This document shows, in pieces, positions 27,536 to 36,652 of a stretch of DNA of 64,000 bases; positions within the stretch are counted from its first letter, which is position 1, and every line of letters starts with the position of its first letter. The translations under genes were made by a program, and so were the position numbers. Source of the stretch: Kineothrix sp. IPX-CK (GTDB lineage Bacteria; Bacillota; Clostridia; Lachnospirales; Lachnospiraceae); assembly GCF_039134705.1 (NCBI RefSeq), contig NZ_CP146256.1, positions 372,001 through 436,000 on the forward strand. The letters run 5' to 3'. The notes under the pieces were generated by a model, which was given only the letters and a program-made list of their open reading frames with translations, ran no database searches and was not told the origin of the DNA.

Positions 27536-27585
27536 ATTAGTAGTTTTCCCAGAAAACATTTTTTATACAAAAGGAGGTAGAAAAG

Positions 27586-27777
27586 ATGGCAGAGATAACT
27601 AAGGATATGACAATTGGTGAAATATTGAGAATAAATCCTAATGTGGCACCTATTCTTATGGAAATAGGAATGCACTGCTTAGGTTGTCCTTCCGCTCAGG
27701 GAGAAACATTGGAAGAAGCAGCTATGGTTCATGGCATACAAATAGATGACCTGATGGAAAAAGTTGCAGCGGTATAA
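27586..27777 (+). CDS. DUF1858 domain protein
   Basis: Protein of 63 aa made of one DUF1858 domain: [31 protein letters not shown] with a CxxC pair, then [12 protein letters not shown]. Related domains occur alone or fused to hybrid-cluster and redox proteins and are proposed to act as redox disulfides or metal sites; their exact role is unknown. AAAGGAGG precedes the ATG. It is divergent from the PFL operon and may respond to the same redox state. Confidence 0.9.
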   Translation: MAEITKDMTIGEILRINPNVAPILMEIGMHCLGCPSAQGETLEEAAMVHGIQIDDLMEKVAAV

Positions 27778-27787
27778 AGTTCATATG

Positions 27788-27824
27788 AAAAAGAGGTGTG
27801 CCGGTAATCCGATACACCTCTTTC
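27788..27824. terminator. Bidirectional terminator between DUF1858 and mecA
   Basis: AAAGAGGTGT pairs with ACACCTCTTT, with A-run before and T-run after, so it can stop transcription from both convergent genes. Confidence 0.85.
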
Positions 27825-27832
27825 ATTTGTAC

Positions 27833-28615
27833 TTATATTTGACTTAGCGACTGTATGGCATTATTTTTTATAATGGGTTCAAAATGTTCTTCCAAATATG
27901 CTTCACTAGCCAGAGCATATTTTTCACTGGTTCCGTATTCGGATAAAATATTACATATTTTGTTAAATTCAACCGGAGTATGACTGCCTTTTGCTACTAA
28001 CAGCACATAACGGCGATTGGTGTCATTTTTGTATAGGGAATTGCTTCCGCTGTAGTTTGGGGCCAGCACGTGAGAAATCCGAGCAACCACGCCGAGGGAA
28101 TCGAAGGAGAAGATTCTGGTCAAGTCCTGATTCTCATGAATGGAGAAATCCGGTTTCCTGGCGACTTTCTTTTGCGATCTGTCTGGATTCGCAGTAACTT
28201 CATCCGTATCTTCCTGCGCGCCTGAAAATTTACCATCGTGAATCTTTTTGAACAAATCAAGTACGTCATCCGCACCTTCGGAAAGACTGTCTATCATTTC
28301 ATCGAGTTCTTCTTCCGTATCGTGAACTGAAGGAGCAAATTTGGAAAAACGCGTATCCAGTTCTTCCGGGTCCTCCACCTTTGTAATGATAAGAACGATA
28401 CAGTCTGAATTCAGTGGAATTGCTTCTATCATCAGCGGAATATCCTCAGCCTCGAATCCAAATTCAAAGGATGCTTGCTGCATCATATCTCGAAACAGAT
28501 TTTTCGCTTTTTCGGTTCCGTATGCGAGTTCACTGATCTTTAATTCACGGTCGGCTAAATCTTCTCTGGTAAGTGTACAGCGAATCTGATGGTCGTTAAC
28601 TTTTTCAATTTTCAT
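27833..28615 (-). CDS. mecA: Adaptor protein MecA
   Basis: ClpC adaptor homologue of 260 aa. The N-terminal substrate-binding domain is well conserved (MKIEKVNDHQIRCTLTREDL, then AKNLFRDMMQQASFEFGF and IPLMIEAIPL). An acidic serine/glutamate-rich linker (about 95-150) and a C-terminal ClpC-binding domain follow. In Bacillus MecA delivers ComK and other targets to ClpCP; targets here are unknown. AAGGATG precedes the ATG. Confidence 0.9.
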   Translation of the reverse strand: MKIEKVNDHQIRCTLTREDLADRELKISELAYGTEKAKNLFRDMMQQASFEFGFEAEDIPLMIEAIPLNSDCIVLIITKVEDPEELDTRFSKFAPSVHDTEEELDEMIDSLSEGADDVLDLFKKIHDGKFSGAQEDTDEVTANPDRSQKKVARKPDFSIHENQDLTRIFSFDSLGVVARISHVLAPNYSGSNSLYKNDTNRRYVLLVAKGSHTPVEFNKICNILSEYGTSEKYALASEAYLEEHFEPIIKNNAIQSLSQI

Positions 28616-28800
28616 GTTATCACATCCTTACTATAAGATACTGCCATTGTTTTATCTTGTGACTAACCTGAACCTATTAACCCTAAAGAATAATACTTTA
28701 CAGTTAAATGTATATTATACTTAACGTAAGTTTAAGTCAATAGAGTTGATTCAGTGTTTAAAAAATTTTAATAAAAAATGGATTTTCTTTCAAGTTTTAC

Positions 28801-28829
28801 TTGAAATATCCGGAAAAACTGGTTATAAT
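28801..28829 (+). promoter_or_regulatory. Consensus promoter without a clear gene
   Basis: TTGAAA (28801-28806), 17 bp, TATAAT (28824-28829): a near-perfect promoter. It is followed at 28866-28873 by AAAGGAGG and an ATG one base further on, opening only a 21-codon frame rich in hydrophobic residues. No long gene lies downstream on this strand until 29418. Confidence 0.6.
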
Positions 28830-29417
28830 TACTACTGCGGGATGTCTCTGGATAATTAGTATCGAAAGGAGGCATGGCAGTTTTATATATTTATTGTATC
28901 ATTTTAAAGCATATATTGGAATATCTTTCACAGATTTAATAGTGATTTAATATTTCAATTCTTATCCTTCTATCTTATAGTATGGAGGATGTCTTACAAG
29001 CTTATGTGCTTGTCCGTCAAATAAAATTTTCCAACTAATTTTCACAATATTATAATTCGCATGTAGTTTTTTTAACAGGACAATTTTATTTTTATACCAT
29101 TTATTTGATACGCGTCCAGACATTCCGTCACTGTCTATTATCGTCAATTTATCAAAAAGTATAAGAAAATTTATAAAAAATATATCACGGTTTTGCTGTT
29201 GGTCATACAAACGGTAACAATAATTCTCTGCGCAAAGATAAGCTTAGGCTTTGTTGCATCAAACAGGAAGACCCCCGAGACTGTAAGGTGCAGTGAAATA
29301 GGTGCCGAAAGAAACAAAATAAAAAGCCGACAAAAAAGTATTAAAAAGTCAAATTTGGTAATGACGGTATTAGAATAGTTTGTTATAATAAAGGACGATT
29401 GGAAGGGAGCTGGTTAA
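28830..29417. other. Intergenic stretch with no supported gene
   Basis: This AT-rich stretch contains an 82-codon minus-strand frame (28962-29210) without a ribosome site or recognisable motif, and a 61-codon plus frame (29193-29378), also unsupported. A TATAAT near 29391-29396 precedes the GH18-type gene. The segment 29220-29330 is less AT-rich and could hold a structured RNA, but I recognise no riboswitch class. It may contain remnants of a decayed gene. Confidence 0.5.
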
Positions 29418-31112
29418 ATGAAGAAATTGATTCCGGTAATAACTGCGGTCGTCCTTATTATCGTGGTTATTGCAATAAGCGTTGGTATAAAAATTGCGGA
29501 TAAATACTCGTATTCGAAGGAGAGGGAGAATCTCGACGAATATTTTTCTATAGAGAGCGCCGACGAGGTGCCTATCGTTTTGCAGGACGAGCTGATCGAG
29601 GAATCTGCCAGGCTGATCGAGGGAACATATTACCTCGATTTGGCGACGGTTCACAAATACTTTAATGACAGATTTTACCAGGATGAGAACGAAGGCTTGC
29701 TGCTGCTTACCCTGCCGCAGGAGACGGTGCGAAGTGAAATAGGCTCTTCTCAGTACAGCACGTCAGCCGGCGATGTTTCCGAGGAATATGTCATTTCCAG
29801 ATACGAAGGAGATACCTTCTATATAGCTATAGACTATGTGAAAAAATATGCCAATTTTTCATATGAAACCTTTACGGATCCGAACCGTATGCAAATTTAT
29901 ACGAAGTGGGAGGAACGTAAGACGGCGCAGCTTATCAAGGATACGGCAGTGCGCTATCAGGGCGGAGTCAAGAGTCCGATTTTAAAGGATGTGGCTGAGG
30001 GTGACACTGTGGTAGTCATCGAGGAAATGGAAAAATGGAGCAAGGTAAAGACTTCTGATGCCTTTATCGGTTATGTGGAGAACAAGCAGCTGGATAATTA
30101 CGGTTCCCTGTCGCCTATTCCGGTTACGGACTATGAGGAGCCGGTATATACGAATATTTCCAAGCCCTATAAAATCAATTTGGCATGGCATGCCGTTGCA
30201 GGAACTGCGGGTAATGACACACTCGATTCCGCTTTGGCGGGAACCAAGGGAATCAATACGATTTCGCCTACATGGTTCGCGCTAAGCGATAATGACGGGA
30301 ACTTTACCAGCTTTGCTACCAAGGATTATGTGACAAAAGCGCATGAGCAGGGAATAGAGGTATGGGGACTTATAGATAACTTTACTAATAAGGAAACGGT
30401 AGACACGTACGAGGTCTTATCCTATACGAGCAAACGCACCTATCTCATTGAAAATTTGATAAGTACGACTCTGGAATATGGCTTGGACGGAATCAATGTG
30501 GACTTCGAGGAAATCAGTCAGGATGCGGGTGATCATTTCATACAGTTTATCAGGGAACTGTCTGTTGCCTGCAGAGCTAATGGAATAGTGCTTTCGGTGG
30601 ATAATTATGTTCCGACAGGCTATACGGACCATTATGACAGGGCGGAGCAGGGAGTTGTGGCGGACTATGTAGTCATCATGGGCTACGATGAATATTATAA
30701 GGGAAGTTCCGAAGCAGGCAGTGTAGCCTCCATCGGGTTTGTGGAGAATGGGATCAAGAAGACGGTGGAGCAGGTTCCTCCCGAAAAGGTAATCAACGCA
30801 ATTCCTTTCTACACGAGAATATGGGAAACAAAGGGAGCCGAACTTACCAGCCAGGCGGTGGGAATGGATCTTGCGGAGGAATTCGTGTTAAATCATAACA
30901 TCGAGACGAGGTGGGATGAGGAGACCTGTCAAAACTACGGAGAGATACAAGAAGGTGACAGCTTCTATCAGGTATGGCTGGAGGACGAGCAGTCCATAGA
31001 GGTCAAGTTAAACATTATGCAGAAGTATAATATCGCCGGCGTAGCCGAGTGGAAATTGGGATTCGAGAAAGCATCTGTATGGGATGTGATCGGGAATTAC
31101 CTGAACCAATAG
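29418..31112 (+). CDS. Secreted GH18-domain protein with SH3 domain
   Basis: Membrane-anchored or secreted protein of 564 aa. One N-terminal membrane helix (LIPVITAVVLIIVVIAISVG) precedes a region like the copper-amine-oxidase N-terminal fold (about 45-165), a bacterial SH3 domain (about 170-225: VKSPILKDVAEGDTVVVIEE) and a GH18 barrel (about 250-560). The barrel carries the DxxDxDxE signature as LDGINVDFEE. It resembles YaaH/YdhD-type spore or wall glycosidases that cut N-acetylglucosamine bonds. GGAAGGGAG precedes the ATG. An amidase gene follows 53 nt downstream. Confidence 0.87.
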   Translation: MKKLIPVITAVVLIIVVIAISVGIKIADKYSYSKERENLDEYFSIESADEVPIVLQDELIEESARLIEGTYYLDLATVHKYFNDRFYQDENEGLLLLTLPQETVRSEIGSSQYSTSAGDVSEEYVISRYEGDTFYIAIDYVKKYANFSYETFTDPNRMQIYTKWEERKTAQLIKDTAVRYQGGVKSPILKDVAEGDTVVVIEEMEKWSKVKTSDAFIGYVENKQLDNYGSLSPIPVTDYEEPVYTNISKPYKINLAWHAVAGTAGNDTLDSALAGTKGINTISPTWFALSDNDGNFTSFATKDYVTKAHEQGIEVWGLIDNFTNKETVDTYEVLSYTSKRTYLIENLISTTLEYGLDGINVDFEEISQDAGDHFIQFIRELSVACRANGIVLSVDNYVPTGYTDHYDRAEQGVVADYVVIMGYDEYYKGSSEAGSVASIGFVENGIKKTVEQVPPEKVINAIPFYTRIWETKGAELTSQAVGMDLAEEFVLNHNIETRWDEETCQNYGEIQEGDSFYQVWLEDEQSIEVKLNIMQKYNIAGVAEWKLGFEKASVWDVIGNYLNQ

Positions 31113-31165
31113 AAAGTGTTCATTTTTCTTTCTTATATTTCATAGATTGAAGTAACGGCAGGAAT

Positions 31166-31906
31166 ATGAGCGGGATATCAATGATAGATGAAAAACAGAA
31201 AAAAATTTTAAGTATTGTGATGGCGGTAATTCTCCTGGTGTCAATGTATTTTGTGGCAAGGGAGAGTGCCGCCTATGTTAATGCGGACAAAGTTATCTCG
31301 GGGAAAGGAGGGGACAGCTCCGAGGAAATCTGTGTCGTCATCGATGCGGGGCACGGAGGAGCGGATCCGGGTAAGGTAGGAATTAATGGAGCCTTGGAAA
31401 AGGATCTGAATCTTCAAATCGCCAATCGCTTGAAGAAATTTCTCGAAGCGCAGGACATAAAAGTAGTTATGACGAGGACGGACGAGGGCGGCCTGTATGA
31501 TGAGAATGCTTCCAATAAAAAGGTTCAGGACATGAAGCGGCGGATTGCTATTATTGAAGAGGCTCAGCCGAAAATTGTGGTAAGTATTCATCAGAATAGT
31601 TATCAGGAAGAATATGTCCACGGTGCTCAGGTTTTCTATTATACCGGCAGTGAAACGGGGAAGGCGCTTGCGAAGCTGATACAAAACCGTTTTGTGATTA
31701 ATCTGGACCCCGAAAATAAGCGGGAAGCAAAGGCAAATGACAGTTATTACCTATTAAAAAAGACATCGGTTCCTATTGTTATCGTGGAGTGCGGATTTCT
31801 CTCCAATAGAGAAGAGGCGGAGAAGTTGAAAACGGAGGTTTATCAGGAAAAGGCGGCTTGGGCGGTACATATGGGGGTATTGCAGTACCTGAATTCACAA
31901 AAATAG
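31166..31906 (+). CDS. N-acetylmuramoyl-L-alanine amidase (CwlD-like)
   Basis: Zinc amidase of 246 aa (Amidase_3) that cuts between muramic acid and the stem peptide. An N-terminal helix (KILSIVMAVILLVSMYFVA) anchors or exports it. Zinc and catalytic motifs are VVIDAGHGGADPG, the Glu in LEKDLNLQIA, VVSIHQNSY and VIVECGFLSN. Size and layout are like CwlD, which makes muramic-delta-lactam in spore cortex; another wall role is possible. An internal ATG at 31181 is an alternative start. Confidence 0.9.
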   Translation: MSGISMIDEKQKKILSIVMAVILLVSMYFVARESAAYVNADKVISGKGGDSSEEICVVIDAGHGGADPGKVGINGALEKDLNLQIANRLKKFLEAQDIKVVMTRTDEGGLYDENASNKKVQDMKRRIAIIEEAQPKIVVSIHQNSYQEEYVHGAQVFYYTGSETGKALAKLIQNRFVINLDPENKREAKANDSYYLLKKTSVPIVIVECGFLSNREEAEKLKTEVYQEKAAWAVHMGVLQYLNSQK

Positions 31907-31995
31907 AAATGGCGGTCTCCCTGTTGTTGCAATTTACCATACATAAATAGAGACAAAAAAAAACGATTGTGGTATACTATACGGGGTGAACTTAA

Positions 31996-33057
31996 ATGGA
32001 TACAAAAACAATCCGTATGGATGAACAAAATATAGATTATGAAGCTTTAAAACAAGCCGGAGATATTATTAAAGCCGGCGGTCTGGTGGCCTTTCCTACA
32101 GAAACCGTATATGGGCTCGGGGGAGACGCATTGAATGAGGAATCTTCGGGGAAAATATATCGTGCCAAGGGCAGGCCCTCGGACAATCCGCTTATCGTCC
32201 ATATTTGTAAGCTGGAGGATATGGATCCTATCGTAAAAGAGGTAACGCAGGCGGCGAAGCTGCTTGCAGAGGCTTTTTGGCCCGGTCCCCTCACTATCAT
32301 ATTGAATAAATCGGATAAGGTGCCTTATGCCACCACCGGTGGATTAGACACGGTGGCTATTCGTATGCCGGAGCATAGAACGGCACTGGCCTTCATAGAA
32401 GCGTCCGGAGGATATATTGCAGCGCCAAGCGCCAATATCTCCGGCAAGCCAAGCCCTACCATCGCGAAATATGTGGCGGAGGATATGGATGGCAGAATAG
32501 AGATGATCATCGACGGCGGTGAGGTGGGCATCGGATTAGAGTCCACAATTGTGGATCTGACGGAAGAGACTCCCATGATACTGCGTCCCGGTTACATTAC
32601 GAAGGAAATGTTAGAAAAGGTTCTGGGCGAAGTGAAAGTGGATGGAACTATATTAGGCGATAGCTTGGAAAAGGCGCCAAAGGCGCCGGGAATGAAGTAC
32701 AGACATTACGCGCCTAAAGGCAGGCTGACCATTATCGCAGGGCTTCAGGAGAAAGTGGTCCGGGAGATAAATGACAGGGCATTGAGCATGCGGAAAATGG
32801 GAGAAAAGGTCGGAATTATCGGGACGGATGCCACCGTTTCCCTTTACAGTGCAGATAGCGTAAAAAGTGCGGGAAGGCGGGAGGACGAGGAGTCCATCGC
32901 AAGGGCGCTTTATCGGATACTGCGTGAGTTTGACGATGAGGATGTAACGGTGATCTATTCTGAGGCCTTCGATGAGACTTCGGAAAATGGGGGAATTGGA
33001 CAAGCTATTATGAACCGGCTGCTGAAAGCGGCAGGACATCATATAGAAAATATGTAG
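31996..33057 (+). CDS. sua5: L-threonylcarbamoyladenylate synthase (Sua5/YwlC type)
   Basis: Enzyme of 353 aa making threonylcarbamoyl-AMP for the t6A37 modification of ANN-decoding tRNAs. The YrdC domain (about 15-205) has FPTETVYGLGGDA, YRAKGRPSDNPLIVHI and GLESTIVD; a C-terminal Sua5 domain starts after APGMKYRHYAPKG. The promoter has an extended -10 (TGGTATACT, near 31970). It heads a set with rpiB and upp that keeps an order also seen around ywlC-ywlF-upp in Bacillus. Confidence 0.95.
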   Translation: MDTKTIRMDEQNIDYEALKQAGDIIKAGGLVAFPTETVYGLGGDALNEESSGKIYRAKGRPSDNPLIVHICKLEDMDPIVKEVTQAAKLLAEAFWPGPLTIILNKSDKVPYATTGGLDTVAIRMPEHRTALAFIEASGGYIAAPSANISGKPSPTIAKYVAEDMDGRIEMIIDGGEVGIGLESTIVDLTEETPMILRPGYITKEMLEKVLGEVKVDGTILGDSLEKAPKAPGMKYRHYAPKGRLTIIAGLQEKVVREINDRALSMRKMGEKVGIIGTDATVSLYSADSVKSAGRREDEESIARALYRILREFDDEDVTVIYSEAFDETSENGGIGQAIMNRLLKAAGHHIENM

Positions 33058-33081
33058 AACAGTATAAATAAGGAGGCGCTT

Positions 33082-33534
33082 ATGTCTATCGCATTAGGAT
33101 GTGACCATGGAGGATATGGTCTGAAACTGGAAGTTATTAAATATTTGGAAGCGCAGGGTATTGCATACAAGGATTTTGGCAGCAATAGCCTGGATTCCTG
33201 CGATTATCCCGAGTACGGACGTGCTGCGGCAGAGGCAGTAGCGTCGGGAGAGTGCGAGACGGGAATCGTCATCTGCACCACAGGAATTGGAATATCCATC
33301 ACGGCGAACAAGGTCAAGGGTATTCGTTGTGCGCTTTGCTCGGATACGGTTTCCGCAAGGCTGACAAAAGAACACAATGATGCCAATATGCTCGCCCTCG
33401 GAGCGGGTATCGTAGGTACCAATCTGGCGCTTGGAATTGTGGATACGTTTCTCCATACGGAATTTTCCGGAGAAGAGAAACACTGCCGGAGAATCACCAA
33501 GATCGCGGCAATCGAAGATGAACTTTTGAATTAA
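33082..33534 (+). CDS. rpiB: Ribose-5-phosphate isomerase B
   Basis: RpiB of 150 aa, interconverting ribose-5-P and ribulose-5-P. Motifs are LGCDHGGYGLK, DYPEYGRAAAEAVASGE, the catalytic Cys in CTTGIGISITANKVKGIR and HNDANMLALGAG. AAGGAGG precedes the ATG. It lies between sua5 and upp, feeding ribose phosphate for PRPP and nucleotide synthesis. Confidence 0.96.
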   Translation: MSIALGCDHGGYGLKLEVIKYLEAQGIAYKDFGSNSLDSCDYPEYGRAAAEAVASGECETGIVICTTGIGISITANKVKGIRCALCSDTVSARLTKEHNDANMLALGAGIVGTNLALGIVDTFLHTEFSGEEKHCRRITKIAAIEDELLN

Positions 33535-33576
33535 ATTAAATATAAAAATGTAACAGCATACACAGGAGGTATTACA

Positions 33577-34206
33577 ATGGCAAAGGTAGTAATTATGGAT
33601 CACCCGTTAATTCAGCACAAAATCGGTTATATCAGGAGAAGAGATACCGGGACGAAGGATTTCAGACAGACAATTGGTGAGATTGCCATGTTAATCTGCT
33701 ATGAGGCTACAAGGGATTTGCAGCTTTCCGATGTGAAAATAGAAACTCCCATCTGCACCGCCACGGCAAAAGCGTTGAAAGGAAAGAAGATGGCGATCGT
33801 TCCGATTCTTCGCGCGGGACTCGGTATGGTGGATGGTATGCTGACACTGATTCCGGCGGCAAAGGTTGGGCATATCGGCCTATACCGCGATCCGGAGACT
33901 TTAAATCCGGTGGAATATTACTGTAAGCTTCCGGCTGACTGTGCGGAAAGGGAAGTGTTCGTAGTGGATCCGATGCTGGCGACGGGAGGTTCTTCCGTAG
34001 CGGCGATTCAGATGCTAAAAGATAAAGGCTGCAAGAACATTCATTTCATGTGCATTATTGCGGCGCCTGAGGGAATCGAGAAGATGAAGAAGACTCATCC
34101 TGATGTAGACATGTATGTAGGTGCACTGGACGAGAAACTAAACGATCACGGATATATTGTTCCCGGCCTGGGGGATGCGGGAGACAGAATATTCGGAACC
34201 AAATGA
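33577..34206 (+). CDS. upp: Uracil phosphoribosyltransferase
   Basis: Pyrimidine salvage enzyme of 209 aa converting uracil and PRPP to [18 protein letters not shown] at the N-terminus, [14 protein letters not shown], the PRPP loop [10 protein letters not shown] and [14 protein letters not shown] at the C-terminus are all diagnostic. CAGGAGG precedes the ATG. Confidence 0.97.
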   Translation: MAKVVIMDHPLIQHKIGYIRRRDTGTKDFRQTIGEIAMLICYEATRDLQLSDVKIETPICTATAKALKGKKMAIVPILRAGLGMVDGMLTLIPAAKVGHIGLYRDPETLNPVEYYCKLPADCAEREVFVVDPMLATGGSSVAAIQMLKDKGCKNIHFMCIIAAPEGIEKMKKTHPDVDMYVGALDEKLNDHGYIVPGLGDAGDRIFGTK

Positions 34207-34230
34207 GAATGATTTTTCTAAGGGGGATAC

Positions 34231-34710
34231 ATGAAGAGAAAAAACTATATTTCCTGGGATGAGTATTTTATGGGGGTATCGAAGCTTTCGGGGATGAGAT
34301 CCAAGGACCCCAGTACTCAGGTTGGGGCGTGCATTGTCAGTGAGGACAATAAGATTTTATCCATGGGATATAACGGTTTTCCGGCAGGCTGTTCCGACGA
34401 TGAATTTCCATGGGAAAGAGAAGGCGATATATATGATACTAAGTATGCCTATGTGACGCACAGCGAATTAAATGCCATATTGAATTACCGGGGCGGCAGC
34501 TTGGAGGGGGCGAAGATATACGTGTCGCTTTTTCCCTGCAACGAGTGTGCGAAGGCCATTATTCAATCCGGTATCAGGACCATCGTATACGACAGCGATA
34601 AATATGCGGATACGCCCACGACCAGAGCATCCAAGCGGATGCTGGATGCGGCGGGAGTGAGATATTACCAGTACCAGAGGACGGGCAGAAAAGTAGAATT
34701 AGAAATGTAA
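34231..34710 (+). CDS. Deoxycytidylate (dCMP) deaminase
   Basis: Zinc deaminase of 159 aa producing dUMP for thymidylate synthesis. Start YISWDEYFMGVSKLSGMRSKDPSTQVG is typical; zinc ligands occur as HSELNAILNY and PCNECAKAI, and YDSDKYADTP follows. It is 24 nt after upp in the same direction, completing a pyrimidine salvage cluster. Confidence 0.93.
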   Translation: MKRKNYISWDEYFMGVSKLSGMRSKDPSTQVGACIVSEDNKILSMGYNGFPAGCSDDEFPWEREGDIYDTKYAYVTHSELNAILNYRGGSLEGAKIYVSLFPCNECAKAIIQSGIRTIVYDSDKYADTPTTRASKRMLDAAGVRYYQYQRTGRKVELEM

Positions 34711-34751
34711 AGGGGACCCTTTCGGTCACCGGGCCAAGGCGGGTAGGATAA

Positions 34752-35924
34752 ATGAAGCATACAGGAAAACAGAATATGGCGGCAGTGCTCATCGCAGCAT
34801 TGCTGGCAGGGGGAATACCCATGACAACTGCGACTACTGCGTATGCGACAGATGCTACCAGAAAAAAGCTGCAGGAAGCGCAGGATCAGAAAAGCCAGAC
34901 GCAGTCTGACTTGAACCAGACGCAGGAAGACCTGCAGAACTTGAATCAGGAAAAGGACTCGCTTCAAGGAGCGCTGAATACACTCAACAGTCAGTTGAAG
35001 GAGGTCAGCAATAACCTGGAGGAGCTGGAAGCGCAAATCGACGATAAAGAAGCCGAGATAGAACAGACGAAGGAAGACTTGGCAGATGCAAAGGCCACGG
35101 AAGAGCTTCAATATGAGAGCATGAAAAAGCGGATTCAGTTTATTTATGAAACACAGGATTACGTCATGCTGGAAATGCTTTTTGCCTCCGCGGATTTTTC
35201 CGATTTTCTCAATCGCAGCGATTATATCGATCAGCTTTCCGCTTACGACAGGAAGAAGCTTAAGGAATATACGGAGACGAAAGAGCAGATTGAGGCGGCG
35301 GAAAAACAGTTAAAGGTAGAAAAGCAGGAGCTGGATGACTATAAAGCTCAGGTAGAAGTGGAAAAAAGCCGGGTATCCGGGCTGGTAGGACAGACTGCCA
35401 CGAATATCGCCGGAAAGAAAACTGAAATATCACAGGCGGAAGCTGATGCTCTGGCATATGAGCAGAGCATAAAGGAGCAGGAAGAAAATATTGCCAAGCT
35501 TCAGGCGCAGCTTGCTGAAGAAATCCGACTCTCCCAATTGGCGGCGCAGTCGGCATGGAGAGATATTTCCGAGGTAAGCTTTGCGGAGGGAGACAGGTAT
35601 CTTCTTGCGAATCTCATTTATTGCGAAGCCGGCGGTGAGGGCTATGCCGGACAGCTGGCGGTAGGTGCGGTCGTTATTAATCGTGTACTTAGCTCCGTCT
35701 ATCCGGACTCGGTGGTTGGAGTCATCTATCAGGGCAGTCAGTTTTCCCCCGTGGCAAGCGGACGGCTTGCAATCGCTTTGGCGGAGGGAAAGGCTACGGC
35801 CAGCTGCTATCAGGCTGCGGATGATGCTATGAAGGGAAATACCAATGTCGGAAACTGCGTGTATTTCCGTACTCCCATCGAAGGGCTGAGCGGCATTAAC
35901 ATTGGAGGACATGTATTTTATTAG
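34752..35924 (+). CDS. Secreted coiled-coil protein with SleB/CwlJ hydrolase domain
   Basis: Exported protein of 390 aa. A signal peptide (about 1-33, ending TATTAYATDA) is followed by a long coiled coil (about 35-270: LNQTQEDLQNLNQEKDSLQ and later heptads) like the regulatory region of PcsB/CwlO-type hydrolases. The C-terminal Hydrolase_2 domain is LIYCEAGGEGYAGQLAVGAV, with the family's catalytic Glu in CEAGGEG. SleB/CwlJ enzymes are lytic transglycosylases acting on spore cortex; joining that fold to a division-hydrolase coiled coil suggests use in vegetative wall remodelling (inference). Confidence 0.88.
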   Translation: MKHTGKQNMAAVLIAALLAGGIPMTTATTAYATDATRKKLQEAQDQKSQTQSDLNQTQEDLQNLNQEKDSLQGALNTLNSQLKEVSNNLEELEAQIDDKEAEIEQTKEDLADAKATEELQYESMKKRIQFIYETQDYVMLEMLFASADFSDFLNRSDYIDQLSAYDRKKLKEYTETKEQIEAAEKQLKVEKQELDDYKAQVEVEKSRVSGLVGQTATNIAGKKTEISQAEADALAYEQSIKEQEENIAKLQAQLAEEIRLSQLAAQSAWRDISEVSFAEGDRYLLANLIYCEAGGEGYAGQLAVGAVVINRVLSSVYPDSVVGVIYQGSQFSPVASGRLAIALAEGKATASCYQAADDAMKGNTNVGNCVYFRTPIEGLSGINIGGHVFY

Positions 35925-35934
35925 GCTTTAACAT

Positions 35935-35978
35935 AAAAAGGCATGACAATTCTTTGAAAGCAAAGGAATGTCGTGCCT
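35935..35978 (-). terminator. Terminator downstream of the DUF402 gene
   Basis: A long stem (GGCATGACAATTCTTTG pairing with CAAAGGAATGTCGTGCC, small mismatches). On the minus strand it is followed by TTTTTATG; on the plus strand no T-run follows, so it mainly serves the minus-strand gene. Confidence 0.75.
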
Positions 35979-35987
35979 ATTGTTAAT

Positions 35988-36464
35988 CTATAAAATATCC
36001 TCGATATATTTCTGTAAGGTAGAAAACTTTCCGGCATATATAATCTGAAGCAGGCAATTTAGGCGAAGCAGGCATTTCTTTATCAAATCGCACTGCACCA
36101 ATTCTTTGTCCAAAGCAGTAACCAGCTCGTCCAGATCCACGACTTTCACGAAGCCGTCGGGATAGATGATGACGTCCGCCAGCAGGTCTAAGGTAGTCAA
36201 AGTATTCTGGGCTTCGTCATGAATATATTCCACAATATCGCAGTACCAGTATAAGAGAGAGCCGTCCTCGCGGTAGAACTTGCTCACCTTGAAGCCCTGC
36301 CCCAGAAAATAACAGGAATAACCGTGGTGCAGATTCTTTTTCGGCTTTAAAGCGTTCCATTTGGTAATGATTACTTCATCGTTACATGTGACGATAATAT
36401 CGTCCTTCAGTAAAATGCACTCATCCGGCATGATTCTTTTACGGTAAAGAGTAGGGTTTGTCAT
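35988..36464 (-). CDS. DUF402 family protein
   Basis: Protein of 158 aa from the chosen ATG. The DUF402 core is seen in SCYFLGQGFKVSKFYREDG, WYCDIVEY and TLDLLADVIIYPDG with VVDLDEL. Family members include nucleoside phosphatases (YgaC/Ntdp type) and RNA-associated proteins; the activity here is not settled. GGGAGGACGC precedes the ATG at 36464, while the frame runs on to 36551 without such a site. Confidence 0.8.
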   Translation of the reverse strand: MTNPTLYRKRIMPDECILLKDDIIVTCNDEVIITKWNALKPKKNLHHGYSCYFLGQGFKVSKFYREDGSLLYWYCDIVEYIHDEAQNTLTTLDLLADVIIYPDGFVKVVDLDELVTALDKELVQCDLIKKCLLRLNCLLQIIYAGKFSTLQKYIEDIL

Positions 36465-36652
36465 GCGTCCTCCCAGAATGCCGCAAAGCGAAAAAAGGAG
36501 AGTAACAGCTCGCGGCTGATTACGGTTTGCAGTAAAGGTATATATGCTCAAATATTACACTTGCCCCAAACAAAAGTCAAGCGAGAAAGTCAAAAAAGGG
36601 AAAAACGCATATGATAACATAAAAAATAATCTTTTTATAAAGGAAGTTGCTC

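Noticed and set aside
27405..27602. 65-codon plus frame upstream of the DUF1858 gene
   Set aside because: It runs through the PFL and DUF1858 promoters and has no motif.
28962..29210. 82-codon minus-strand frame in the large gap
   Set aside because: No ribosome site, AT-rich composition, no motif. It could be a gene remnant but is not supported.
29220..29340. Riboswitch before the GH18-type gene
   Set aside because: Some GC-richer segments could pair, but nothing matched c-di-GMP, lysine, glycine or ZTP consensus elements I know.
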